NCBI GenBank assembly: GCA_000063505.1
Contig: CT971583.1
Coordinates: 2,015,918 to 2,079,917 of the forward strand
Reading direction: 5' to 3'
DNA from: Synechococcus sp. WH 7803
GTDB lineage: Bacteria; Cyanobacteriota; Cyanobacteriia; PCC-6307; Cyanobiaceae
DNA length: 64,000 bases
Shown here: positions 32,140-40,478 of the stretch, piece after piece
Position numbering within the stretch: position 1 is the first letter of the stretch
Layout: the number at the start of each line of letters is the position of its first letter
Notes under the pieces: generated by a model
What the model was told of the DNA's origin: nothing
Seen by the model: only the letters and a program-made list of their open reading frames with translations
Database searches by the model: none
Position numbers and translations under genes: made by a program

Positions 32140-32559
32140 ATGGACGACACCCAGGATTCCCTTTTCCAACAGGCGATGGCCCGCTATCAGGACGGTGTGC
32201 CTGCAGCAGACCTTCTTGGGGATTTCGAGACGATCACCGCCGCAGCACCCAGACAATCGGCTGGTTGGACCTGCCTGACCTGGCTTCAACTGCTCTGCGA
32301 ACAGCCGGACGACGCCCTGCGATCAGGACGCATGGCGGTCAAGCTGAACCCTCAAGACCCGCAGGCGCGGATCAACCTCTGCCTGGCCATGCTGGAGACC
32401 AAAGCCAAGGGGGTGCGCGATCACATTGAGGTGGTCCAGCAGGTTCTCGCCGTGGCACCCGACGTGGCAGGCGATCTGCGCGAGTCGATCGCTGATGGTC
32501 TCAAGCGTCGTCCGGAGTGGCCTGCTCTGCTGAAGGTGAAGGCCTGGCTGGAGCTCTGA
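32140..32559 (+). CDS. TPR-containing conserved cyanobacterial protein
   Basis: 139 residues, acidic, without signal. The helical repeat GWTCLTWLQLLCEQPDDALRSGRMAVKLNPQD is TPR-like, followed by another helical pair (ARINLCLAMLETKAKGVRDH). Function unknown. One base separates its stop from the LpxB-like gene, so it probably shares an operon with it. Confidence 0.8.
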   Translation: MDDTQDSLFQQAMARYQDGVPAADLLGDFETITAAAPRQSAGWTCLTWLQLLCEQPDDALRSGRMAVKLNPQDPQARINLCLAMLETKAKGVRDHIEVVQQVLAVAPDVAGDLRESIADGLKRRPEWPALLKVKAWLEL

Positions 32560-32560
32560 G

Positions 32561-33766
32561 GTGGGGCGCCTGCTCCTGCTCAGCAACGGTCACGGCGAAG
32601 ATCTCTCAGGTTCATTGCTGGCCAGGGCACTGGCACGCCTGGGGCACACCGTGGAAGCCCTGCCCCTGGTGGGCAAGGGTCAGCCCTACCGGGATGCGGG
32701 CATTGATTTAATCGGCAGCACGCAGGAATTCAGCACCGGTGGGCTGGGCTACACCAGCCTGCGCGGGCGGATGACTGAACTGATCCAAGGGCAGGTGGTT
32801 TATCTGCTCCGGCGGTTGCTGCGGCTGCTGCGCATCGGCCATCGCTACGACGTGGTGGTGGTGGTGGGCGATGTGATTCCGGTGATGGCGGCCTGGCTGT
32901 GCCGGCGCCCTGTGGCCACCTATCTCGTGGCCTACTCCAGCCATTACGAGGGCCGACTGCGCTTGCCATGGCCCTGCGCCACCTGCCTCCAGAGCCGCCG
33001 CTTTCATGCCGTCTTCAGCCGGGATCAATGCACGGCTGATGACCTCAGCGGTCAACTGTCCCGAGAGGTGCGCTTTCTCGGCAATCCCTTCATGGATCCG
33101 GTGCTGGCCGATGCCGGGAGACTGCCTGCCGCTCGGCAACGGCTCGGCCTCCTCCCAGGGAGCCGCCGGCCGGAGCTTGAGCAAAATCTTGGTCTGCTTC
33201 TGCAGATGATCGAGCACCTGCCCAGCGAGCTCTTCAGGCAAGGCGTGCTCACGGTCGATCTGGCGCTCGTGTCCTCCCTCAGCGACCGATCGCTACGCGC
33301 CCTGGTGCAACCGTGGGGTTGGACGCTGACCGCAGAACCCGGTGGCTCAGGGTTGCAACTCCAGCGGGGGCCGCGCCGCATTCATGTGCGCCGAGGCGCA
33401 TTCGCAGCCGTGTTGCACAGCTCGAATCTGTTGGTGTGCATGGCTGGGACTGCAGCGGAACAGGCGGTGGGACTGGCACGCCCCGTGCTGCAGCTCGCTG
33501 GCCGAGGACCCCAGTTCACCGCGGGCTTTGCCGAAGCCCAGCGACGCCTGCTTGGGCCCACGGTGTTCTGTGCCCAGGGCGAACCAGGCGAAACCGCCAC
33601 TCTGGAAGCGTCGGCAAGGCTGGCCATCGATCTCCTCGAGAGGAGCCACTCCGACGCGGATCTGCAACGGCAATGTCACCAACAAGCGTTGCAACGGCTT
33701 GGCCCTTCAGGAGGAGGCGCCAGGATGGCCCAAGCCATTTCCGATTTGGTGCAGCAGCCGTTATGA
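32561..33766 (+). CDS. Lipid-A-disaccharide synthase-related protein (TIGR03492)
   Basis: 401 residues, GTG start. GT-B fold glycosyltransferase: LLLSNGHGEDLSGSLLARAL at the N-terminus, YDVVVVVGDVIPVM, AYSSHYEG, LLPGSRRPELEQNL, and the donor-site block VCMAGTAAEQAVGLARPVLQL. It resembles cyanobacterial TIGR03492, related to LpxB but distinct. Marine Synechococcus makes simplified lipid A, so a role in glycolipid or surface sugar synthesis is plausible but unproven. The stop overlaps the next start (ATGA). Confidence 0.9.
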   Translation: MGRLLLLSNGHGEDLSGSLLARALARLGHTVEALPLVGKGQPYRDAGIDLIGSTQEFSTGGLGYTSLRGRMTELIQGQVVYLLRRLLRLLRIGHRYDVVVVVGDVIPVMAAWLCRRPVATYLVAYSSHYEGRLRLPWPCATCLQSRRFHAVFSRDQCTADDLSGQLSREVRFLGNPFMDPVLADAGRLPAARQRLGLLPGSRRPELEQNLGLLLQMIEHLPSELFRQGVLTVDLALVSSLSDRSLRALVQPWGWTLTAEPGGSGLQLQRGPRRIHVRRGAFAAVLHSSNLLVCMAGTAAEQAVGLARPVLQLAGRGPQFTAGFAEAQRRLLGPTVFCAQGEPGETATLEASARLAIDLLERSHSDADLQRQCHQQALQRLGPSGGGARMAQAISDLVQQPL

Positions 33767-34038
33767 CACCACCGTTGCAGGAACCGCTCTGGAAGCGCTG
33801 GCTCGACCGCGTGTTGGTGCTTGACGTTTTTCTGGTGCTGGGCGGTGCCGGCTGGTTCGCCGTGGCGATTCTGGGGAGCAGCCAGGGGATCGAGGCTCCC
33901 ATGCGTCAGTTTCAGCGCCTCTGGGAGCCCCTGTTCACCCCTGCGATCGGTTTGTTGATCGCCTCAGCCTTGATCAACGGCTGCTGGAGCTGGTGGCAGC
34001 GGCGAGTGCAGCGTCAAGCGACGGATAACGGAAACTGA
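33763..34038 (+). CDS. Small two-helix membrane protein
   Basis: 91 residues starting MTPPLQEPLWKRWLDRVLVLD. Two predicted TM spans (VLVLDVFLVLGGAGWFAVAIL and FTPAIGLLIASALINGCW) are separated by QGIEAPMRQFQRLWEP. Function unknown; similar short proteins occur in cyanobacteria. Overlaps the LpxB-like stop by 4 bp and the convergent TIGR01777 gene by 65 bp. The longer frame to 33313 is a shadow of the upstream gene. Confidence 0.8.
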   Translation: MTPPLQEPLWKRWLDRVLVLDVFLVLGGAGWFAVAILGSSQGIEAPMRQFQRLWEPLFTPAIGLLIASALINGCWSWWQRRVQRQATDNGN

Positions 34039-34921
34039 ACGCGAGCTCCTGCAAACGGGTGGAGCCCACCCGCTGGCCTTCCAACACCACCTGAGCGCCA
34101 TCGCCGAGCAGCAGCTGGAGGACGGGACCGGGAACCGGCAGAAGACTGGGACGCCCCAAGCAGCGTCCGAGCCCCGAAGCGAAGTCGGCCATGGAAACGG
34201 GCTCAGGGGCAACGGCATTGATCGCTCCCGACCAGGAGGGCTGTTCCAGAGCGCTCTGGATCATGCGGCAGAGATCGCTGCGCTCGATCCAGCTCATCCA
34301 TTGCTGCCCCGAGCCGATTGGTCCACCGAATCCAGTCCGGAAGACCGGAAGCATCTTCGCGAGCGCCCCGCCGTCTGCTGACAGCACAATGCCGATGCGC
34401 AACACAACCAGTCGGGTGGCCTCGGGCTTCGCCGCGGCCGCCTGCTCCCAGCGCTGGCAAAGACCCGCCAGAAAATCGGAACCGGGAGCACTGGTCTCCT
34501 CGAACTGGGCGTTGGCGCTGGTGCCGAAATAGCCAACCGCCGATGCATTCACAAGCACGGAAGGCGGCGTCTCGAGCGCAGCCATCGCCTCCGCAAGACG
34601 ACGGGTGGTCTCAAGCCGACTGGATTCGAGCAGGCGCAGATGCTGGGGCGTCCAGCGTTGTTCGGCAATCGGCTCACCGGCCAGGTTCACCACGCCATCG
34701 CAGGCTGCGAGAGCTTGGGTCAAGGCTGCTGAGGAGGCCCAGTTGGACGCTGCTGCTGGATCGGCCTTGATCCACTGAAGCTCGGAAGCGAGACGGTCGG
34801 GCAGGCCGACCGCAGAGGCTGATCGTCGACTGACAACAGTGAGCTGATGGCCAGCTTCATGCAGGAGAGGGATCAACCCACGCCCGACCAGGCCTGTGCA
34901 TCCGATCAGCAGAAGACGCAT
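33974..34921 (-). CDS. TIGR01777 family NAD-dependent epimerase/oxidoreductase
   Basis: 315 residues, extended SDR fold: GCTGLVGRGL nucleotide-binding motif, VVNLAGEPIAEQRWT, SAVGYFG, and a C-terminal DUF1731-like end. The family includes the Arabidopsis cell-division factor GC1/AtSulA and its cyanobacterial homologue; the enzymatic substrate is unknown. Cytosolic. The 3' end overlaps a convergent gene by 65 bp. Confidence 0.92.
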   Translation of the reverse strand: MRLLLIGCTGLVGRGLIPLLHEAGHQLTVVSRRSASAVGLPDRLASELQWIKADPAAASNWASSAALTQALAACDGVVNLAGEPIAEQRWTPQHLRLLESSRLETTRRLAEAMAALETPPSVLVNASAVGYFGTSANAQFEETSAPGSDFLAGLCQRWEQAAAAKPEATRLVVLRIGIVLSADGGALAKMLPVFRTGFGGPIGSGQQWMSWIERSDLCRMIQSALEQPSWSGAINAVAPEPVSMADFASGLGRCLGRPSLLPVPGPVLQLLLGDGAQVVLEGQRVGSTRLQELAFSFRYPSLDAALAAATSSSSR

Positions 34922-34953
34922 GGGAGGTGAGCGCAGAAACAGGGTGCTCGAGG

Positions 34954-36231
34954 TTAGGCAGCCGATGAGGAATCAGCGCCGGGATCCGGAAGGGTGAGAT
35001 TCATGCGCCGAGCGAGGGGCACCAGGGCAAAGCCCTGAATGAACAAGCCATAGAGCACCACCGCAAGAGCCAGGGGAGGCATCAACACGCCCCAGCTCAC
35101 CCCGGACGACCAGGCATTGATGGCCAAGGCGATCGGCACGGCCCCGCGCAGACCAGCCCAGCACACAAAGATGCGTTCGCCCGAGCTGAACGGTGTGCGC
35201 CACAGCAGGAGGTGCACCATGACCAACCGCACAAGCTGCATCACCAGAAACAGCAGGAACGCCATTCCGGCCGCGTACACCACATCCTGAGGCGCGACGA
35301 CCAGTCCCATACACAGGAACAGGAGCAGCTCGGCCATCTTCGCGTAGCTCGAGTGCGCTTCTTCCAACACCGCCTGATCCAGGCTGTCGCTGTTGCCCAG
35401 CACCAGCCCCGCCACATAGGCCGCCAAGAGCGGGCTGCCTCCCAGCAAAGACGTGCCCCCACTGAGCACCATCAGGAGCGCCAGACTCACCACAGGCAGC
35501 ATCGAGGCCTGGTTCAGGCCCATCCGGGTGCCGAGGAGCTGAACAGTGAGGCTTCCACCCAGGAAACCGATCAGGATTCCGAGCAGAAACTGACGCACCA
35601 GATCGGTCACCAGCACACCAGCACCGACGCCATCCCCGCCCACCAGGGCAAGGGCAAGACCGGCCAGCACCACGGCCATCGGGTCATTGAAGCCCGATTC
35701 GCATTCGATCAGATCCATCAGCGGCTGGGGCAGCCGGCCCTGCAGGGGCCTCAGCAGTGCCAGCACCGCCGAGGCGTCCGTGCTGGCCACCATGGCGCCG
35801 ATAAAGAGATTGCGCGGCACGATCTGCGTGAGAGCTGCACCACCTCGGGCCAGATCAAACCCGATCCCCACGCCGGTGATCAACGCGGCTGTGATCAGCA
35901 CGCCGATGGTGGCCAGACGCGCGGCAGGCCGGATCACCCCCCGCACCTCTTTCCAATTGGTGGTCAGTCCGCCAAAAAACAGCACCAGCACGAGCGCCGC
36001 CTGGGTGATCTGCTGGGCATGGTCCAGGCTCAGCAGCGTGAGCTCGCGCGTGTTGGACACCTCCACCTGGTTGTCGATCAGGAGGCCGAGCAGGAGCACC
36101 ATGAGGATTCCTGGCACCCGCACCCGCGCCGCCAAGTCATCGAGGAGCACCGACACGAGCAGAAGACCGCCGAAGGCCACCAGATAGATCGAAAGGCCGT
36201 TGTCCAAATGGAGGGCTGGCGTCGCGTGCAA
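34954..36231 (-). CDS. Na+/H+ antiporter, CPA1 family
   Basis: About 425 residues from a TTG at 36231. No ATG exists before the first membrane helix; TTG 36207 is also possible, and the ORF upstream to 36393 runs into divergent ndhO. It has 11-12 TM segments with the family hallmarks FFGGLTTNWKEV (TM4), VASTDASAVLALL, and the ion-binding ECESGFNDP, the ND motif of CPA1 exchangers (NhaP/NhaS type). Exchanges Na+ (or K+) for H+ at the cell or thylakoid membrane. Confidence 0.9.
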   Translation of the reverse strand: MHATPALHLDNGLSIYLVAFGGLLLVSVLLDDLAARVRVPGILMVLLLGLLIDNQVEVSNTRELTLLSLDHAQQITQAALVLVLFFGGLTTNWKEVRGVIRPAARLATIGVLITAALITGVGIGFDLARGGAALTQIVPRNLFIGAMVASTDASAVLALLRPLQGRLPQPLMDLIECESGFNDPMAVVLAGLALALVGGDGVGAGVLVTDLVRQFLLGILIGFLGGSLTVQLLGTRMGLNQASMLPVVSLALLMVLSGGTSLLGGSPLLAAYVAGLVLGNSDSLDQAVLEEAHSSYAKMAELLLFLCMGLVVAPQDVVYAAGMAFLLFLVMQLVRLVMVHLLLWRTPFSSGERIFVCWAGLRGAVPIALAINAWSSGVSWGVLMPPLALAVVLYGLFIQGFALVPLARRMNLTLPDPGADSSSAA

Positions 36232-36264
36232 GGGTTCTAGCCTGGCGAACAAAGACCGACCCGT

Positions 36265-36522
36265 ATGGCCGAGACACCGTCGAGCCCTGCTCCTGCCGCA
36301 AAAGCCCCTCCTGCACTGAAAAAAGGTGCTCTGGTGCGTGTGAACAGGGCGGCTTATGAGGGCAGCGTTGAAGCGGGTGCTAGTGACCCCCACCCCCCGG
36401 CCTACATCTTCGAGGGGCCCGGTGAACTGCTTGTGGTGAAAGGGACCTACGGACAGGTGCGCTGGCGGCGGCCCGTGCCCGACGTGTGGCTGCGCATGGA
36501 TCAGCTCGAGGCGTTCTCCTGA
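36265..36522 (+). CDS. ndhO: NAD(P)H-quinone oxidoreductase subunit O
   Basis: 85 residues. A Pro/Ala-rich N-terminal tail, then LKKGALVRVNRAAYEGSVEAGASD, PAYIFEGPGELLVVKG and DVWLRMDQLE, matching NdhO, a small peripheral subunit of photosynthetic NDH-1 involved in cyclic electron flow and respiration at the thylakoid. Its 3' end overlaps the convergent glycosyltransferase by 22 bp. Confidence 0.95.
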   Translation: MAETPSSPAPAAKAPPALKKGALVRVNRAAYEGSVEAGASDPHPPAYIFEGPGELLVVKGTYGQVRWRRPVPDVWLRMDQLEAFS

Positions 36523-38597
36523 GTGCCGAGCGATTGCTCGATCACACGAATGGCCTTGGGAACGAGGTCGATCGCCTCCGGAATCCGCCAGATCGCTCCC
36601 GAGAGCACCGAAGCTGAAGCATCGAGGCCCATCAGCACGGGCTGATCACCGAGTCGTGTGTTGGCCGCAGCTGCCACAGCAGCAGCTTGGGCTGGGTCCC
36701 AACCAGCCAGCAGCACCACAGCACGAAACGCACTGGGCCAAGGGTTATCCGGAAGAACCTGCTCCAAGGCAGCGAACTGCTTGGAGGCCTCGATCGGGCG
36801 GTTGGCTAAAACAGCCAGCAATGCCAGCGTCCACCTGGCCTGACGATCGCCGGAGTCGATGTTGAGCCGGGCAAGAGCAGCCTTGCGTGCAGGCCCCCTA
36901 TAGAGAAAGTGGCCGTCGAGCATGTGTTCGATCGCCACGCTGCTGAAGATCGGATCCAGCCCAGATGGTCCCCTCTCCAAGGCGGATGCCAACGCGGGGA
37001 AGCGTTGATCAAACCCGGGCGATGCGGGTACGTCAGCACGCCGGCGCCACAGGGAATAGCTGCCCCCATCAGGACGGGGAAACGTGTCCACACGCGTGAA
37101 GACCCCGGAATCCCGCACGGCCCGATCCAGGCGCCGGGCCGCCTTGCGCACCGATCCCTGGTCACCCTCCGCCAGCAGCACCAGCTCGGCGTAATCCAGC
37201 ACCGGCTGCACGTGAGCGCGGCTGCCACCGAGCTGACGCCCTACCAACTGGCCTCCATTGCGGCGTCCGTAGTAGCTGACGTTGTGCTGATTCAGATCAG
37301 GGGTGCTCGGCACCACGATCAGGGTGCTCGGCTCAGCGCCTGGCACGCCACCTCCCGCACGCCGCACAATCGCTGCCAAGGGGCCTTGATGACGGTTCTG
37401 CAACCGTGCCGACTGCTGCATCCAGGCTGGTGTGGCTGCGGCCAGCCCCCCTGCCGCCAGGGCCAAACCCGGCAACCAGCGCGCCTGCACAGGCCAGCGA
37501 CGCCGGAGCCAGAGCCCCCACTGCAACCAGCCCCGACTCAGCAGCAACAGCACCAGTGGCAGCAGGGGCGCGATGTAGCGGGAATCTTTGTTCGGGCTGA
37601 GGTTGGTGAACAGCCAGCCCAGCAGCAACATCCCCAACAGCCAGCTCCAGGCCTGAGCGCGGTCGGAACCATCCCGAGGCGGCGCCACAAGCCCGGAGCG
37701 CCGTTGCTGAAGCAGCAGGACCAAACCCGATCCACCGATCACCAGCAACACCCAGCCGATCTGATCAGGAATCAGACGGGGGTACCAGAACCAGCCGGCC
37801 AAGGTCAGCACACCGGGGTCACCCTCCCGAGCCGCTGACTCGATCACAGCCCGGTTCGTGCCCCCGAGGGTGGTGATCCAGTTGTGGCGCAGCCAAGGCA
37901 GAAGACCGAGAGTCACAACAACCAGTCCCAACGCCAGTTGCGCCTGGCGACGCAGGCCTGAGCGCAAGGCCACAACGAGAGCCCAGACGCAAGCTGGAAT
38001 GAAAACAAGCAAAGCACTCTGTTTCACCAGCAACGCCGCCGAAACCGCCAGGGCGGCAACGAAAGCCTTCCACCAGGATGAAGGCCGCGTTGGATCCAAC
38101 CAGCAGCCCAAGCGCCACAGCGCCAGGGGCACGCAAGCGGTGAGAGGCAGCTCCAGCAGATAGTCCGTGCGCAATTCCAGCAACATGGGCGTCAGCGAGA
38201 CAGCTGCTGCGGCCAGCAAGGCAAACTCCCTGGCCAAACGCTGCGGGGAGCGAAGCGAGAGAGCCCAGCCTGCGGTGGCAAACACAAGCAACCCATTCCA
38301 GAGGCTGAGACTCCATGCGGCCTGAGCCGGGGCATCACCGCTCACTGCGATGACAACACCATTCACCAGAGAAGCGAGGGGCGGGATTTTTGGAGACAGG
38401 TCGAGAAGGGCTTGCCACCCCAGCCAGCCTCCTCCCGGGATCAGACCAAGAGCCCGGCCATGATCGAGGGCACTGTTGAGATAGTCGGCCTGATCCCAGG
38501 CCGGCAAGCCGCCATGGTGCGACCACCACAACCGGTCTACGGCCGTGGATAGCACCCACACCAGCAACAGCAGTGCCCGGAACAACCCCGCAGTCAT
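36501..38597 (-). CDS. GT-C (ArnT/PMT-like) membrane glycosyltransferase with soluble C-terminal domain
   Basis: 698 residues. Hydrophobic N-terminal 450 residues with about ten TM segments, starting ALLLLVWVLSTAVDRLW and the first-loop acidic pair DQADYLN typical of GT-C enzymes. The C-terminal 230 residues are soluble, with TPR-like Ala-rich helices (RWTLALLAVLANRPIEASKQF). Expected to transfer a sugar from a polyprenyl-phosphate donor on the periplasmic face; the acceptor is unknown. Its start overlaps the J-domain gene stop. Confidence 0.85.
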   Translation of the reverse strand: MTAGLFRALLLLVWVLSTAVDRLWWSHHGGLPAWDQADYLNSALDHGRALGLIPGGGWLGWQALLDLSPKIPPLASLVNGVVIAVSGDAPAQAAWSLSLWNGLLVFATAGWALSLRSPQRLAREFALLAAAAVSLTPMLLELRTDYLLELPLTACVPLALWRLGCWLDPTRPSSWWKAFVAALAVSAALLVKQSALLVFIPACVWALVVALRSGLRRQAQLALGLVVVTLGLLPWLRHNWITTLGGTNRAVIESAAREGDPGVLTLAGWFWYPRLIPDQIGWVLLVIGGSGLVLLLQQRRSGLVAPPRDGSDRAQAWSWLLGMLLLGWLFTNLSPNKDSRYIAPLLPLVLLLLSRGWLQWGLWLRRRWPVQARWLPGLALAAGGLAAATPAWMQQSARLQNRHQGPLAAIVRRAGGGVPGAEPSTLIVVPSTPDLNQHNVSYYGRRNGGQLVGRQLGGSRAHVQPVLDYAELVLLAEGDQGSVRKAARRLDRAVRDSGVFTRVDTFPRPDGGSYSLWRRRADVPASPGFDQRFPALASALERGPSGLDPIFSSVAIEHMLDGHFLYRGPARKAALARLNIDSGDRQARWTLALLAVLANRPIEASKQFAALEQVLPDNPWPSAFRAVVLLAGWDPAQAAAVAAAANTRLGDQPVLMGLDASASVLSGAIWRIPEAIDLVPKAIRVIEQSLGTQENASS

Positions 38598-39304
38598 CAG
38601 CCGATCTCCAGCCGGCGACGCTCCTCTTGGAGGCGCTTGCGGCGTTGCCTGGCTTCGCGGATCATCTCCTGTCCGTCGTGGAGATAGCTGTCCACGTAGC
38701 CCATCGTGTAACGCTCCAGCTCCGTCACCGCATCCTCCAGCTCGGAGAAACAGTGGTAGACACTCAGGCCAAAGCCTCGGGCCGAAGCCGGCGTTGGGAT
38801 GGATTGAAACAGGGTTTTGACCTTGTCGAGCCGGATCCGGCTCTGTTCGAGATAGGTGCAGAACGCCTCCATCAAGGCGTCGTCGTAGGGGTCGGCCGAC
38901 AAGGCCCTGAGTTCGGAGGCGAAGGGATTGATCACCTGGCCGATCAAACGATCAACCGGGGCGTAGACCTTCCTCAACCAATCCGCCAAATCTTGATCGG
39001 CACTGGTCGAACGACCACTGGCCCGCTGTGCCGCCTGACTGGCACGGGCATTGCGGGCCCCACGCGCCCTGGCCTCGTCCCTCGCCGCTTCTGCAGATCT
39101 GCTGCTGCTGCGATCAAAGGCACGACGACTCTCAGGATCGCCCAGTTGCTCCCAGGCGGCGTTCAACGCCAGGATTTTTTCGTCTGACCCACCGGCATCG
39201 GGGTGGTGCTGCTTCACAAGGCGCCTGTAGGCAGCCTTGAGTTCAGCTTGCGTCGCCGTGGATCCCACCTCGAGCACGGCATAGGGATCGAGACCATCTG
39301 GCAT
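38597..39304 (-). CDS. J-domain (DnaJ-like) protein
   Basis: 235 residues from ATG 39304. J domain at about 4-65 with the Hsp70-activating HPD in KQHHPDAGGS. A charged Arg/Ala-rich linker (about 70-105) and a C-terminal helical domain follow. No G/F region or zinc finger, so it is a class C cochaperone that would recruit DnaK to a specific client. The longer upstream ORF is antisense to nothing but lacks J-protein similarity. Coupled (ATGA) to the GT-C gene and 5 nt downstream of cysK. Confidence 0.92.
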   Translation of the reverse strand: MPDGLDPYAVLEVGSTATQAELKAAYRRLVKQHHPDAGGSDEKILALNAAWEQLGDPESRRAFDRSSSRSAEAARDEARARGARNARASQAAQRASGRSTSADQDLADWLRKVYAPVDRLIGQVINPFASELRALSADPYDDALMEAFCTYLEQSRIRLDKVKTLFQSIPTPASARGFGLSVYHCFSELEDAVTELERYTMGYVDSYLHDGQEMIREARQRRKRLQEERRRLEIG

Positions 39305-39309
39305 CAGAG

Positions 39310-40278
39310 TCACAGCTGAGCGTCCCGGCGTGCCGGAAGCGGCGCCGCAGTGCTGAACATCGGTGTGGAGAGATAGCGCTCTCCGAAACTGGCCAGGATC
39401 ACCACAATGCGCCGGCCCTCCATGGCTGGGCGTTGCCCAAGCCTCAGCGCAGCAGCCACCGCGGCACCACTGCTCACCCCGCACAACAGACCCTCTTCCC
39501 GGGCGAGACGCCGACCGACGTCCATGGCCTCATCGTCGCTGACCGCGATGATCTCATCGATGAGATCCATCTCCAGAACGGGCGGGATGAAGCCAGCGCC
39601 GATTCCCTGCAACCGATGGGGGCCAGCAACGCCACCCGCCAACACCGGACTGGCAGCCGGCTCCACGGCGACCACCGAAAGCTTGGGCTGGCGCTCTTTC
39701 AGCACTCGGGCGCAACCGGTGATGGTTCCCCCGGTCCCCACCCCGGCCACCACAGCATCCAGGGAACCCTCAGTATCAGCCCAGATCTCTTCGGCTGTGG
39801 ATGCTGCGTGCACCGCAGGGTTCGCGGGGTTATCGAACTGCTGGAGGAGGTAGGCCCCAGGGATCTCGTCAACCAGTTCACGCGCCCGTTCGATCGCTCC
39901 CTGCATCCCCTCCATACCTGGAGTGAGCTGCAGCTCAGCTCCATAGGCCCTGAGCATCGCCCGGCGTTCCGTGCTCATCGTGTCGGGCATTGTGAGGATC
40001 AGCCGATAACCTCGGGCCGCTGCCACCATCGCCAGGGCGATTCCGGTGTTGCCACTGGTGGGTTCCACCAGAACGGTCCGCTCAGGGGCAATGGTTCCAG
40101 CGCTTTCAGCGGCCTCCACCATCGCGCCGGCAATGCGGTCCTTCACCGACGCCGTGGGGTTAAAGCTCTCCAACTTGGCCACGATCTCGGCCGTGCATCC
40201 CCAGGCCTTGGGCAGACGATTGAGCCGCACCATGGGCGTGCATCCCACCAAGGCTGTGATGTCTGGGGCAATCGCCAT
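39310..40278 (-). CDS. cysK: Cysteine synthase A (O-acetylserine sulfhydrylase)
   Basis: 322-residue PLP enzyme: N-terminal GCTPMVRLN, Schiff-base lysine in NPTASVKDR, substrate loop PTSGNTG, PLP-phosphate loop GTGGTITG, and C-terminal SSGAA. Converts O-acetylserine and sulfide to cysteine. Cytosolic. It is the first gene of a minus-strand run that includes the J-domain and GT-C genes. The porin terminator lies upstream. Confidence 0.95.
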   Translation of the reverse strand: MAIAPDITALVGCTPMVRLNRLPKAWGCTAEIVAKLESFNPTASVKDRIAGAMVEAAESAGTIAPERTVLVEPTSGNTGIALAMVAAARGYRLILTMPDTMSTERRAMLRAYGAELQLTPGMEGMQGAIERARELVDEIPGAYLLQQFDNPANPAVHAASTAEEIWADTEGSLDAVVAGVGTGGTITGCARVLKERQPKLSVVAVEPAASPVLAGGVAGPHRLQGIGAGFIPPVLEMDLIDEIIAVSDDEAMDVGRRLAREEGLLCGVSSGAAVAAALRLGQRPAMEGRRIVVILASFGERYLSTPMFSTAAPLPARRDAQL

Positions 40279-40364
40279 AGCAACCCGGGGCTCGCGCTCT
40301 GTTCAACCCAACCCATCATCAGCACGTTTTGAGCAGTGCGTTGATGGTCAGGTCAACGGTCAAT

Positions 40365-40389
40365 AAAAAACCCCCTCGAATTGAGGGGG
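40365..40389 (-). terminator. Rho-independent terminator of porin 1
   Basis: Minus strand: CCCCCTC, AATTC loop, GAGGGGG, then TTTTTT. Seven-base GC stem plus U tract, 90 nt after the porin stop. Confidence 0.92.
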
Positions 40390-40478
40390 AATTCAAAGTG
40401 TGTGAAGAGTGAACTGTGTGAGGACAAGAATCTCGAGGGCCCGTACAAACGGACCCCGGAGATCGTGCTGATGTCAGA
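40390..40478 (-). ncRNA. Porin 1 3'UTR with Yfr1-like layout (candidate sRNA or decoy)
   Basis: Between the porin stop and terminator, the minus strand has a strong hairpin (40430-40463: 5-bp ATCTC/GAGAT base, then an 8-bp stem GGGTCCGT/ACGGGCCC around TTGT). It is followed by an unstructured, purine-poor stretch carrying TCCTCACAC (40416-40424) and CTCTTCACACAC, then the terminator hairpin. Hairpin, single strand with CCUCACAC, terminator hairpin is the layout of the picocyanobacterial sRNA Yfr1. Whether it accumulates as an RNA is inference. Confidence 0.45.

Noticed and set aside
35212-36240. 342-codon plus-strand ORF opposite the antiporter
   Set aside because: His/Gln/Arg-rich shadow of membrane-protein codons; no start signal or domain.
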